Assembly: GCF_018861065.1 (NCBI RefSeq) | Contig: NZ_JAHKQO010000036.1 | Coordinates: 707,865 to 771,864, forward strand | From: Paraglaciecola arctica | Lineage (GTDB): Bacteria > Pseudomonadota > Gammaproteobacteria > Enterobacterales > Alteromonadaceae | Direction: 5' to 3' | DNA: 64,000 bases | In this document: positions 38,954 to 47,977 of the stretch, in pieces | How the letters are laid out: each line of letters starts with the position of its first letter | Numbering within the stretch: the stretch's first letter is position 1 | The notes under the pieces: model-generated | The model's database searches: none | The model's input: the letters and a program-made list of their open reading frames with translations, nothing else | Told to the model about the DNA's origin: nothing | Made by a program: the position numbers and the translations under genes

Positions 38954-40138
38954 CTAGATAACTTTTCTTTGCTGAAACTCTTGTATCTGATTTTGCTGAT
39001 AGCCTAGCTGTTTCAAAATGATCTCAGTATGCTCACCAAGAGTTGGCGCCCGCGTAAACTTAGCGGTTTCAGTTTTCGAATATTTTATTGGATGATTGGC
39101 TATTGGCGCAGCTTGAGGACTATTTGGATAATCAAGAGGATGTAATAAATAACCCTTTATCACCTGTTCATTCTTCAAGGTTTGCGCCGGAGTTAATAAT
39201 TCTCCCGCTGGTATGCCTGCTTTTGACAGCTCCGCCATGGCAGTTTGACTAGTGCGCTGGGAACACCATTCTCTCATTTTTTGACTGGCGAGTTGTCCGT
39301 TATCACCACGGAGTTGGTCACTGCTGAATTTGGGATCTTCAAGCCATTGATTAAGTTCTAATAAATTACACCAGCGTTTAAACAACCCCTGACCCACAAC
39401 TTGGATGGAAAGCCAGCCGTCTTGGGTTTCAAAGGTATCAGTAGGGGCATTGTATTGCCCTCTGGTACCCGTTCCTTGGCGGTTTTTCTGCAGCAAGGCT
39501 TCTTCAATTAATGCGGCGTTATTGAAGGTTAGAGCGGTACTTAGCAAACTACCTTCAACCACCTGCCCCTCACCCGTTTGGATGCGATGCATTATTGCCG
39601 CAAGCGTGCCAAACGCACTCAGTGAAGCTGTACCAAAATCACAATAAGGCGTAAATGATTTAGCTGGATTACCCAGAGTACCGCTCAAATGCATATTTCC
39701 AGACATCGCCTGCGCAATAGTGTCAAAGCCACCACGCTCGGCATATGGGCCAGTAGATCCAAATGCAGTATTTAAGGTTAGAATGATACTGGGATTAATC
39801 GCACATAAGGACTCGTAATCGAGCCCCATTTTCTTGAGAGCCTTTGGTGGTACATTCACCACTACCACATCTGCAGTTTTAACCAAACGTTTTACAATCT
39901 CTTGTCCTTCTTCACTCATGGGATTTAAGGTCATGGATTGTTTATTACGACCAATTTGCATGTAGTAGGCACCTTCACCTTCTGAGGTCACAGGCACGGT
40001 ATAGCGGTCTTCTCCACCAGCAGGTTTTTCGATGCGAATAACCTCGGCCCCAAGATCAGCCAACAAGGTGGCACAAAATGGCCCTGCAATGTATCGACCA
40101 AAATCCAATACCCGTATACCGCTTAATAATGTGTTCAA
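38954..40138 (-). CDS. Class III CoA-transferase (CaiB/BaiF/Frc family)
   Basis: Transfers CoA between acids without ATP, 394 aa. N-terminal VLDFGRYIAGPFCATLLADL and GAEVIRIEKPAGGEDRY are family hallmarks; the catalytic Asp is expected in TPYCDFGTASLSAFG. It is the last gene of a three-gene operon (PaaN-type aldehyde dehydrogenase, thiolase 3, CoA transferase) and probably activates the same pathway acid or recycles CoA. The donor and acceptor acids are unknown. Confidence 0.88.
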   Translation of the reverse strand: MNTLLSGIRVLDFGRYIAGPFCATLLADLGAEVIRIEKPAGGEDRYTVPVTSEGEGAYYMQIGRNKQSMTLNPMSEEGQEIVKRLVKTADVVVVNVPPKALKKMGLDYESLCAINPSIILTLNTAFGSTGPYAERGGFDTIAQAMSGNMHLSGTLGNPAKSFTPYCDFGTASLSAFGTLAAIMHRIQTGEGQVVEGSLLSTALTFNNAALIEEALLQKNRQGTGTRGQYNAPTDTFETQDGWLSIQVVGQGLFKRWCNLLELNQWLEDPKFSSDQLRGDNGQLASQKMREWCSQRTSQTAMAELSKAGIPAGELLTPAQTLKNEQVIKGYLLHPLDYPNSPQAAPIANHPIKYSKTETAKFTRAPTLGEHTEIILKQLGYQQNQIQEFQQRKVI

Positions 40139-40172
40139 TTTTACAACTCCAAAGCTGGCAATATTTTAATGA

Positions 40173-41423
40173 CTAAGTTCTATTGGCGCGTTCAAGCACA
40201 GTAACAACTGTTGCTGCTTCTTCGGTTTCGTAAAACCCGCCACCATTTTCCGCGACCGCTACTTTGCAATCTAACACTTGCCGTTTACCCGCCTCTCCGC
40301 GCAGCTGCGTCATTAACTCATGGATCTGCATAATGCCTGTCGCTCCCACTGGGTGGCCTTTAGACACTAATCCCCCAGAAGGGTTAACTGGCACCTTGCC
40401 ACCTAATTTGGTTTCTCCCTTTTCGGTAAATCCACCGCCTTCACCTAGAGGACATAACATTAGATTTTCGATTTGTTGGATTTCTGAGTAGGCAGTTGCA
40501 TCATGGACTTCAACTACATCAACATCGGCAGGGTCGATGGATGCTTGTTCATAAGCAGCGCTTGCCGCAACTCGCCCGATATGACGCTCAAATTCGTCTG
40601 GTGCTCGGTTTGAACTACTAGCGAGACTTATTCCCCTAATTTTAATGGCTCGTTTGGCATTGAGCTTCGACAAACCTTTTGCGGAACACACCACAGCGGC
40701 TGCCGCACCATCAGAAATCGGCGCACACATAGGTAACGTAAATGGCCAACTGATGAGTCGCCCATTGAGCACTTCATCAACACTGAATTCTTGTTGGTAT
40801 TGCGCTGCGGGGTTCATAGTCGAGTGCCAATGATTTTTAGACGCTACCATGGCGAGCTGTTTTTGTGTGGTACCAAAACGTTGCATATGCAAACGTGCTT
40901 GGGCGGCGTAACTGTCCATGAAGAAACTTTTTTGCCCTGTATCTACACCTCTAAACGCTTCGGGAATTTGCTCTATGGCTTGTTGCTCCACCATATTTTG
41001 GAATTCTTGTAGTCGATGAATGTCAGTACCGCCAAGAAATGCTCGAAACATGCCGTCGCGGTTTTCTGGAAAGAACATTTTTTCAGCGCCTACTACTATG
41101 GCGATATCACACATTTGTGCACGTATATGTGCCACAGCTTGTAATAACGCACTGGAGCCAGATGCACAGGCATTTTCAACATTGGTGATGGGAATTCCTT
41201 CAAACCCCAGCGGTCTTAAAGCACACTGGCCTCTGATACCGTTTTGCCCTTCTAACAAACCTTGTCTGGTGTTCGAAAACCACGCGGCTTGAATATCAGA
41301 TTTTTCGGCATCAGCATCAGATAAGGCTAACGACACCGCTTCAGCGCTTAATTGTTTAACACTTCTATCAACAAATTTACCTAAGGAGGTCATGCCAATA
41401 CCGGCAATAAATACATCAGTCAT
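40173..41423 (-). CDS. Thiolase family protein 3 (SCP2-thiolase-like)
   Basis: 416 aa. Active-site Cys in NVENACASGSSALLQ (~84-98), VEVHDATAYSEI in place of the NEAF motif, and SKGHPVGATGIMQ with the catalytic His. Closely similar in plan to thiolase 2, so the island carries two SCP2-type thiolases and one more FadI-like thiolase. Placed 34 bp before the CoA transferase gene and 70 bp after the aldehyde dehydrogenase gene. Confidence 0.85.
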   Translation of the reverse strand: MTDVFIAGIGMTSLGKFVDRSVKQLSAEAVSLALSDADAEKSDIQAAWFSNTRQGLLEGQNGIRGQCALRPLGFEGIPITNVENACASGSSALLQAVAHIRAQMCDIAIVVGAEKMFFPENRDGMFRAFLGGTDIHRLQEFQNMVEQQAIEQIPEAFRGVDTGQKSFFMDSYAAQARLHMQRFGTTQKQLAMVASKNHWHSTMNPAAQYQQEFSVDEVLNGRLISWPFTLPMCAPISDGAAAAVVCSAKGLSKLNAKRAIKIRGISLASSSNRAPDEFERHIGRVAASAAYEQASIDPADVDVVEVHDATAYSEIQQIENLMLCPLGEGGGFTEKGETKLGGKVPVNPSGGLVSKGHPVGATGIMQIHELMTQLRGEAGKRQVLDCKVAVAENGGGFYETEEAATVVTVLERANRT

Positions 41424-41493
41424 TCATTTTTCTCTACTTTCTTTACATCACTGAGCAACAGTAAACGGAGCCAGAACCACAAGTAAGCCGCGG

Positions 41494-43167
41494 CTAGCTC
41501 ATTCTTTTTCGCTGCACTATACGAAAACGGTTGGCGACAAAGGCCAAGTCAGTCAAACAGGCGTTACCGGCTGGATTCATTCCCGTTACATGGTAATCAC
41601 TGTAAGCCGCAGCAAAATTAATCGGCATGCCAACTAAGTTACAGGCTACCGACGCGCCAGCATCGTTGTATGCGTCTTGTGCTTTTTCTAAAAAGTCTTC
41701 ATTTGTAGAATAGACGTGGGAAGTAATCGCCCCACATTCGCGGGCGTTACGTGTCGCCTCAGCTAAACATTGTTCCGCTGTTGCACTTTTGATAATGAAA
41801 GAAATCGGGCCAAACAATTCTTCTCGATAGTAAGCTCTTTGGTCCTCAGACAAGGCAATAATCAGTGGGGTGGCGGTGCGCGCCTTGGGGAATTCTGGAT
41901 TGTCATAAGAATCAGAATGTCTCAGAATTTTGCCTTTTTCATTTCCAACCTGAGTCAGTCTATCAATGGTGGCATAGATATCTTCAGTGACTAAGGTGCC
42001 ACATAAAAAGGACGCATGTTTGGGATCGGCAAGTTGCGCATCGACTGCGTTAACTATGGCCTCAGCCACCTGATCAAAACTCACTGATTGGCCAGCAACT
42101 ACAATGCCCTGTTCGGGAATGTGAATATTTTGAACGCTAGTACACATTTGTGCTGACGCTTGGCATAACGATTGGGCAATAGCGCTGGCCATTTGTGATA
42201 AGTCGTGAGTCGATTCAATAACGACAGAATTACAACCCGCGGTTTCGGTATAAACTAATGCATTTTGACAATTTTTCTCAATCCAATTACCGAAAGTAGG
42301 GCTACCCGTAAAATCGATAATGGCGGTGTCTGGATGCTCTAACAACGCCATAGTGGCGGGTTCTTGTTTGGTGTCTGCCACCATAGTGACTAGATTTGGG
42401 TCAAATCCTGCTTCACTTAACACCTCTCTACACACTGTTACCATCAGTGCGACTGGTAGAATTGCACTCGGGTGGGGCTTCAACACTACTGGATTACCGG
42501 TAGCTAAACTAGCAGTTAACGCTGGATATCCATTCCATAAAGGAAAAGTTGCACAACATACAACCACACCTACACCTCGAGGTTTTAGGCGATATTCTTT
42601 TACTAAGTTGGCATCCCCAGCGGCGCCAAAGGTGCGAGTCCACTGGGCTGTTTCGGGCACATCTTTCATCGCTTTATAGGCATACACTAAAGCTTCTAAG
42701 CCTCGGTCTAAGGCATTAGCACCGCTACCGGCAAATGCCATAATGTAACTTTGACCTGCGGTATGCATAGTTGCATGGGCGTTTTCGAACAGTTGCTTGG
42801 AACAACGCTCTAACATTTCCATACAAATACCCACACGAGTGTCCACACTAGCATTCGTCCAAGCTGGGACTCCTTGGCCTATTTCAGAATATAATTCTGC
42901 AACATCCACCTTAGGATAAGTAATGCCTAGGGGCTCTCGGGTATAAGGTGAAACCTCTGCTCCCGTTCTGCCTTTTTCTCCAGGTAAGTCCATGGGGTAG
43001 TCTTTATTCAACATGGCTTCAAAACGTTGCTTACCTATTTTAGGGATCTCTTTACCGTGGATTTTACTACTAGGGCTTTCAGTATATGCGCTCCAAGAAT
43101 AACGCTGTTGGCAGGCATCAAGTGCTTTATTTAATTTAGATAAATGTGTATTGAACCAATCTTGCAT
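41494..43167 (-). CDS. paaN: PaaN-type aldehyde dehydrogenase
   Basis: NAD(P)-dependent aldehyde dehydrogenase of 557 aa, longer than common family members (~490) because of an N-terminal extension (~1-95) typical of the PaaN2 group found with phenylacetate-type pathways. Catalytic Glu is in VYTETAGCNS and catalytic Cys in SAQMCTSVQNI; cofactor-binding GSPTFGNWI is also present. In this island it could oxidise the aldehyde made by the carotenoid oxygenase-type enzyme to the acid used by the CoA ligase or transferase. No other paa genes are in the window, so a phenylacetate role is not supported by context. Confidence 0.82.
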   Translation of the reverse strand: MQDWFNTHLSKLNKALDACQQRYSWSAYTESPSSKIHGKEIPKIGKQRFEAMLNKDYPMDLPGEKGRTGAEVSPYTREPLGITYPKVDVAELYSEIGQGVPAWTNASVDTRVGICMEMLERCSKQLFENAHATMHTAGQSYIMAFAGSGANALDRGLEALVYAYKAMKDVPETAQWTRTFGAAGDANLVKEYRLKPRGVGVVVCCATFPLWNGYPALTASLATGNPVVLKPHPSAILPVALMVTVCREVLSEAGFDPNLVTMVADTKQEPATMALLEHPDTAIIDFTGSPTFGNWIEKNCQNALVYTETAGCNSVVIESTHDLSQMASAIAQSLCQASAQMCTSVQNIHIPEQGIVVAGQSVSFDQVAEAIVNAVDAQLADPKHASFLCGTLVTEDIYATIDRLTQVGNEKGKILRHSDSYDNPEFPKARTATPLIIALSEDQRAYYREELFGPISFIIKSATAEQCLAEATRNARECGAITSHVYSTNEDFLEKAQDAYNDAGASVACNLVGMPINFAAAYSDYHVTGMNPAGNACLTDLAFVANRFRIVQRKRMS

Positions 43168-43281
43168 ATTGTAAGTCTTATAGTGAAAGTTAGTGTGTTA
43201 AACTAGCAGCGAACCGAGACTTGATCAAGGTTTATTGTTTGATAGCTATGTTTTGACTTTAAGATGGGATAACATTTATTG

Positions 43282-44217
43282 ATGAATATTGAATATCAAA
43301 TAGCCTCAAATCCTGTTGCTAGGGCTTTGAAAATTGTGGGTGATCGTTGGACCATACTGATTCTGCGGGATGCATTTTTAGGTCGTCATCGCTTTAGTGA
43401 ATTTAGAGAATTTACTAAGATAGCCAGAGGCACCCTGATCAACAGGTTAGATTTTTTGATTGAGCAAGACGTGCTACACAAGGTGCCTTATAACCAATCA
43501 CCTTTGCGTTATGAATATAAACTGACTGAAAAAGGACTGGCGTTATATCCTTGGGCATTGATGGTTTGGGAGTGGGAAACTCACTGGGCTGATCAAGCTG
43601 GCACCAATATGCCGTCGGTACTGATCCATAAATTAGAGCCACATCACCCCTTAAAACCCATTTGTGTATGTCGCCATTGCCATGCTGAAGTCACATACAA
43701 AGATGTTGAACGCATCCATGATCCAGACATACAAACAAGCGAAATTGAAAATGTCGTTGATAGTATCAGCGCGCAACGACGCTCTCGGGTCAATACTCTG
43801 ACTGATTCTGATTATCGCTTAGGGCATATCATTGAAATTATAGGTGATAGGTGGAGCACTTTGATTGTGGCCAGTGTTTTCCTTGGTTTAAGTCGCTATG
43901 ACGATTTCCACCAGCAGCTCGGAATTGCCACCAACATCTTAGCTGACCGGCTTAAATTGATGGTGGATTTAGGCGTATTCACTCGTAACCTTTATCAAGA
44001 AGCCCCACCTCGTTATGAGTATAACCTCACCGAAAAAGGCGAATCACTATACGGCATGACACTGGCTTTAAGGCAGTGGGTGCTAGATTATTTCCCTGCC
44101 ATGGATCGCCCCTACAAACTGATCCACACTGCCTGTGGCAATGACCTCGATGTTGACGTCATTTGCGGTGAATGTTTACACAAGCCACTGGCAGGAAAAG
44201 TAGGTTTTAGTGCTTAG
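43282..44217 (+). CDS. Tandem HxlR-family transcriptional regulator with CxxC motifs
   Basis: 311 aa from the ATG at 43282. Two complete HxlR winged-helix domains are joined in one chain: about 12-105 (GDRWTILILRDAFLGRHRF ... YEYKLTEKGLALYP) and about 185-275 (GDRWSTLIVASVFLGLSRY ... YEYNLTEKGESLYG). Each is followed by a cysteine pair, CVCRHC and CGECL, suggesting zinc or redox sensing. Normal HxlR proteins are ~110 aa dimers; this is a covalent dimer. It is divergent from the PaaN/thiolase/CoA-transferase operon with a 114-bp gap and most likely controls it. Confidence 0.85.
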   Translation: MNIEYQIASNPVARALKIVGDRWTILILRDAFLGRHRFSEFREFTKIARGTLINRLDFLIEQDVLHKVPYNQSPLRYEYKLTEKGLALYPWALMVWEWETHWADQAGTNMPSVLIHKLEPHHPLKPICVCRHCHAEVTYKDVERIHDPDIQTSEIENVVDSISAQRRSRVNTLTDSDYRLGHIIEIIGDRWSTLIVASVFLGLSRYDDFHQQLGIATNILADRLKLMVDLGVFTRNLYQEAPPRYEYNLTEKGESLYGMTLALRQWVLDYFPAMDRPYKLIHTACGNDLDVDVICGECLHKPLAGKVGFSA

Positions 44218-44261
44218 CTAAGCTTATATCTTTATTACCAGCTTTTTGTCAGCTTTACTCT

Positions 44262-45827
44262 TTAACTCGCCTTTAGGTTACGTTTGAGTATCTTACCTAC
44301 GGGTGATTTAGGTAACTCTTTAATAAATATCACATTTTTGGGTATTTTATAGGCGGCTAGATTTTCACGGCAATGTGCAATAATGGCGTTTTCAGTCAAA
44401 CCATTTTGTTTAAGTACAACGTAAAGCTCAATCGCTTCGCCTGTATCCGATGATTCAACTCCTACGACTGCGCACTCTTGTATGACTTCTAAGCGATTCA
44501 CTACCTGTTCTATCTCTGCCGGATACACATTAAACCCAGACACAATGATCATATCTTTGATGCGATCAACAATATATACAAAGCCATCTTCATCAATTGT
44601 TGCAACGTCTCCCGTTGCTAACCATCCATCATTCAAGACGGCTTTTGTCGCTTCTGGTTTCTGCCAATACTGTTGCATTATCTGCGGCCCCTTGATATGT
44701 AACTCACCCTTTTCACCGTCTTTTGCCAAATATCCCTCATCAGCGACAACTTTGATTTCGACTCCATGCATAGGTTTGCCGACTGAACCCAAACGCCTTT
44801 GGGTATCAGTATTAATGATGACTCCCGCTGAGGACTCGGTTAAACCATAGCCTTCGTTAATAACGCAATGAGTGAGTGCTTGCCATTTGTCAGCAACACT
44901 TCGGTTAAGAGCCATGCCTCCAGACAAGGTAAACTTTAGGCCGCTAAAATCTAAGGTCTTAAAGTCCTCATCATGGCACAGAGCATTGAACAAGGTGTTG
45001 ATGCCCACAAATAAACTAAAAGGTTGCTTTTGTAACGCGGTATAAAAACTATTAAGGTCGCTTGGATTGCTAATCAGAATACTGGTCACACCATAAGTGA
45101 CACCTACCACTAAGTGGGCCACAAATGCGTATACGTGATATAGCGGTAATGGAGCCACAAAGGTTTCATTGCCTGATTCAAACACCGATGTGGTATTCCA
45201 AAAACTACGCGCCGCACTGATAAGGTTTGCATGAGTTAACACTGCCCCTTTGGATAACCCTGTGGTGCCGCCAGTGTACTGCAACAAGGCAATGTCACTG
45301 GGGTGAACCACAAATGGTATATATTCGCACTGGCTACCTTTTTCTAACACCTCATGGTAGTTAAAGGTTTCTACCGTTAATTTTGGATCTTTAGCTGGCG
45401 TATTTTTAAGGTAAACCATTAACGAAATGTCAGTTTCATCTACCAAAGATGTCACCAAATCAATTGAGGAACTTAATAACACTAACGCTTTTGCACCAGA
45501 ATCTTTGTAAATGTGTGCAAGCTCATTTTTTGTATACAACGGATTAACGTTAACGACCACTAAACCTGCTCTTATTGCCCCCCAAGCTAGTACTGGATAA
45601 GCCAGGCAGTTTGGCAGTTGCAGTGCAATTCTATCCCCTGGCTTTAAATTTGTTTGGGTCTGCAAATAAGCAGCGAAATCTCTCGAGCTTTGCTGTAACT
45701 CGCCGTAGGTTAAACTATCCGCGCCACATTTGAAGGCTGAGTTACCTTTATATTGCTCACAGCCACTATCGAACACACTTTGCAGTGTTTCTGTTAATGG
45801 TAGTTTTGCACTGTTGCTTTTTGTCAT
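44262..45827 (-). CDS. AMP-binding acyl-CoA synthetase 2 (FadD-like)
   Basis: 521 aa. ANL motifs: LLQYTGGTTGLSKGAVLTH (~180-198), WLATGDVATIDEDGFVYIVD, hinge DRIKDMIIVSGFNVYPAEIE and catalytic Lys in SPVGKILKRNL. The sequence is close in style to long-chain fatty acyl-CoA and 4-coumarate-CoA ligases. It follows the acyl-CoA dehydrogenase gene by 59 bp, forming a two-gene unit, and converges on the HxlR gene. Confidence 0.87.
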   Translation of the reverse strand: MTKSNSAKLPLTETLQSVFDSGCEQYKGNSAFKCGADSLTYGELQQSSRDFAAYLQTQTNLKPGDRIALQLPNCLAYPVLAWGAIRAGLVVVNVNPLYTKNELAHIYKDSGAKALVLLSSSIDLVTSLVDETDISLMVYLKNTPAKDPKLTVETFNYHEVLEKGSQCEYIPFVVHPSDIALLQYTGGTTGLSKGAVLTHANLISAARSFWNTTSVFESGNETFVAPLPLYHVYAFVAHLVVGVTYGVTSILISNPSDLNSFYTALQKQPFSLFVGINTLFNALCHDEDFKTLDFSGLKFTLSGGMALNRSVADKWQALTHCVINEGYGLTESSAGVIINTDTQRRLGSVGKPMHGVEIKVVADEGYLAKDGEKGELHIKGPQIMQQYWQKPEATKAVLNDGWLATGDVATIDEDGFVYIVDRIKDMIIVSGFNVYPAEIEQVVNRLEVIQECAVVGVESSDTGEAIELYVVLKQNGLTENAIIAHCRENLAAYKIPKNVIFIKELPKSPVGKILKRNLKAS

Positions 45828-45886
45828 TATTGCCTCGTTCGTTAATTTTTATAATAAGTGTTTGAGTTGGCAAGCAGGCACGCGCC

Positions 45887-47680
45887 TTAAAATTGCTCAG
45901 CGTTGATTTGCATTAAATTTTCAGCACCCGATTGGATCGTTAACTTCAACGTAGCGGTGCGCGGTAATATGCGCTGAAAATAAAACTTGGCAGTGTTGAT
46001 TTTGGTAGAATAAAGATCTGTGTCAGCTCCCTCTTGTTGCAGTTTTTCAAAGGATACCTGGGCCATTCTTGCCCAAAAATAGGCTAAAGTGGCGTAGCCA
46101 GAAAACATCAAAAAGTCTACTGATGCAGCGCCTAGTTCCTCTGGATCAGCGGCGGCTGATTGGCCTATGGATTTAGCGAGTACTAACCATTGTGTGGTGA
46201 CTTCTTTTAGCGGTTGGGTAAATTCCAGCATGTTTTGATTGTTTTGCTGAGATTCACAAAATTCCATGATAATAGTACTGAAATTACTTAATAAAACCCC
46301 TTTGGTGCCCAATACTTTTCGACCAATGAGATCCAACGCTTGTATGCCTGTTGTGCCCTCATACAAAGTTGAAATACGACTGTCCCTTTGGTTTTGCTCC
46401 ATACCCCATTCTCTTATATAGCCATGTCCACCAAAGACTTGAACGCCATGATGAGCAGCCTCAAAACCCAGTTCAGTCATAAACCCTTTGCAGATCGGAG
46501 TTAACAGTGCAAGTAACTGTTTTGCCTGTGTTTTTGATTCGTCTGTTTTGCCGTGCTCTAACAAATCAAGTTGTTGCGCGACATAATAGGCAAAGGCGCG
46601 AAAACCCTCGGAGAAAGATTTGATAGTTAATAACATACGGCGTACGTCTGGATGCACGATAATTGGGTCCGCTGGGCCGTTTGGATTTTTGCTGCCACTG
46701 AGAGAGCGCATGGCGAGCCTTTCTTGTGCATAAGGAACCGCACCTTGATAAGCAACTTCAGCATGTATTAACCCCTGTAACGCTGTGGTCAAACGAGCTG
46801 AATTCATAAAGGTAAACATGGCCTCAAGCCCTTTATTTTTCTGGCCTATTAGAAAACCTTTAGCGCCATCAAAGTTCATGACACAAGTCACAAAACCATG
46901 GATCCCCATTTTATGCTCTATCGAACCACAATTAACTTGGTTTCTATTTCCTAAACTACCATCTGAGTTCACCTCAAATTTAGGGACAACAAATAAAGAA
47001 ATGCCGGCACTTCCCTGGGGAGAATCTGGTAAACGAGCCAGCACAATATGCACAATATTTTCAGCAACATCGTGGTCGCCGCATGATATAAATATTTTTG
47101 TACCTGAAAGTTCATATTCAGTTTCTGAAACAGGTATCGCCTTAGTTTTAAGTTGCCCCAAATCGGTACCACAATGAGACTCTGTCAGGCACATTGTTCC
47201 TGTCCATTTACCGCTCACTAAGTTGGGCAGATAAGTATTCTGTAATCCTTCGCTACCATAACTCAGCAAGGTTTTTATGGCGCCTTCTCGCAAGCCCGGA
47301 TAACCCGACCATGCCACACAACCACTAGAAACAAGCTCACTGACCACTATATTCATAGACTCAGGAAGGCCTTGACCACCAAAAGCTTCGGGCATGGCTA
47401 AGGCTGGCCACCCGCCTTCACAATATTGTTGGTACGCCTCTTTAAATCCCGGAGGTGTGGTTACGCCGTCTGCATGCCAAGTACAACCGACTTGATCTCC
47501 GATGGCGTTTAGCGGCGACAATACGTTTTCAGAAAACTTTGCGGCTTCTTCTATAATGGCAAACTGAGTTTCATGATCGACTTCAGTGGCACTATGCAAT
47601 TCTTGGTAATGGCTTGTGAAGTCAAGTAGGTCGTCCATCACAAATCGTATGTCGCGCAGTGGTGCTTTATATGCTGGCAT
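45887..47680 (-). CDS. Acyl-CoA dehydrogenase, DmdC/long FadE-like type
   Basis: FAD-dependent desaturation of an acyl-CoA, 597 aa. The ATG at 47680 is chosen over two upstream Met codons because GGAG lies 9 bp before it and family members begin with PAYKAPLRDIRFVMDDLL. Features: an N-terminal extension, FAD-binding MCLTESHCGTDLGQL and TKIFISCGDHD, and catalytic Glu in STLYEGTTGIQALDLIGRK, then an extra C-terminal helical domain. This long group includes 3-methylmercaptopropionyl-CoA dehydrogenase DmdC as well as many uncharacterised enzymes, so substrate assignment from family alone is unsafe. Two tandem palindromes lie just upstream. Confidence 0.87.
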   Translation of the reverse strand: MPAYKAPLRDIRFVMDDLLDFTSHYQELHSATEVDHETQFAIIEEAAKFSENVLSPLNAIGDQVGCTWHADGVTTPPGFKEAYQQYCEGGWPALAMPEAFGGQGLPESMNIVVSELVSSGCVAWSGYPGLREGAIKTLLSYGSEGLQNTYLPNLVSGKWTGTMCLTESHCGTDLGQLKTKAIPVSETEYELSGTKIFISCGDHDVAENIVHIVLARLPDSPQGSAGISLFVVPKFEVNSDGSLGNRNQVNCGSIEHKMGIHGFVTCVMNFDGAKGFLIGQKNKGLEAMFTFMNSARLTTALQGLIHAEVAYQGAVPYAQERLAMRSLSGSKNPNGPADPIIVHPDVRRMLLTIKSFSEGFRAFAYYVAQQLDLLEHGKTDESKTQAKQLLALLTPICKGFMTELGFEAAHHGVQVFGGHGYIREWGMEQNQRDSRISTLYEGTTGIQALDLIGRKVLGTKGVLLSNFSTIIMEFCESQQNNQNMLEFTQPLKEVTTQWLVLAKSIGQSAAADPEELGAASVDFLMFSGYATLAYFWARMAQVSFEKLQQEGADTDLYSTKINTAKFYFQRILPRTATLKLTIQSGAENLMQINAEQF

Positions 47681-47749
47681 GTTGTTGTTCTCCATTACAT
47701 CTATTTTTAAGAACATGAGTATTGCTAGAACCCACAAATCGACTCATGT

Positions 47750-47787
47750 TGAACTCATGTCGAGTTCACATTGAACCCCACGGTTCA
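47750..47787. promoter_or_regulatory. Two tandem palindromes upstream of acyl-CoA dehydrogenase gene
   Basis: TGAACTC-ATGTC-GAGTTCA (47750-47768) and TGAACC-CCAC-GGTTCA (47772-47787). Both share the TGAAC/GTTCA arms, and their centres are about 20 bp apart, so two dimers could bind on one DNA face. They lie 70-107 bp before the start codon. The binding protein is not identified. Confidence 0.5.
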
Positions 47788-47977
47788 TTAATGAAAGTTA
47801 CAATAAATCAGAGGGTCTTATAAAGCAAGTATGATTATTTGGATTTCGACAATGGCAGAAGATTATGCTTGTTACATTCGTTAGAACAACGGGGACTGGG
47901 AAGAGGCAAGCATGAATAGGGTACAAATAAACCACTAGCTAGTGGAAATAAATTAGTAACTACTCACTACCCTTGAA

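Noticed and set aside
41494-43167. Phenylacetate degradation pathway
   Set aside because: Only a PaaN-type dehydrogenase is present; no paaABCDE, paaG, paaZ or paaK set is in the window.
45887-47680. DMSP demethylation route via DmdC
   Set aside because: The long acyl-CoA dehydrogenase group is broad and no dmdA, dmdB or dmdD gene is adjacent.
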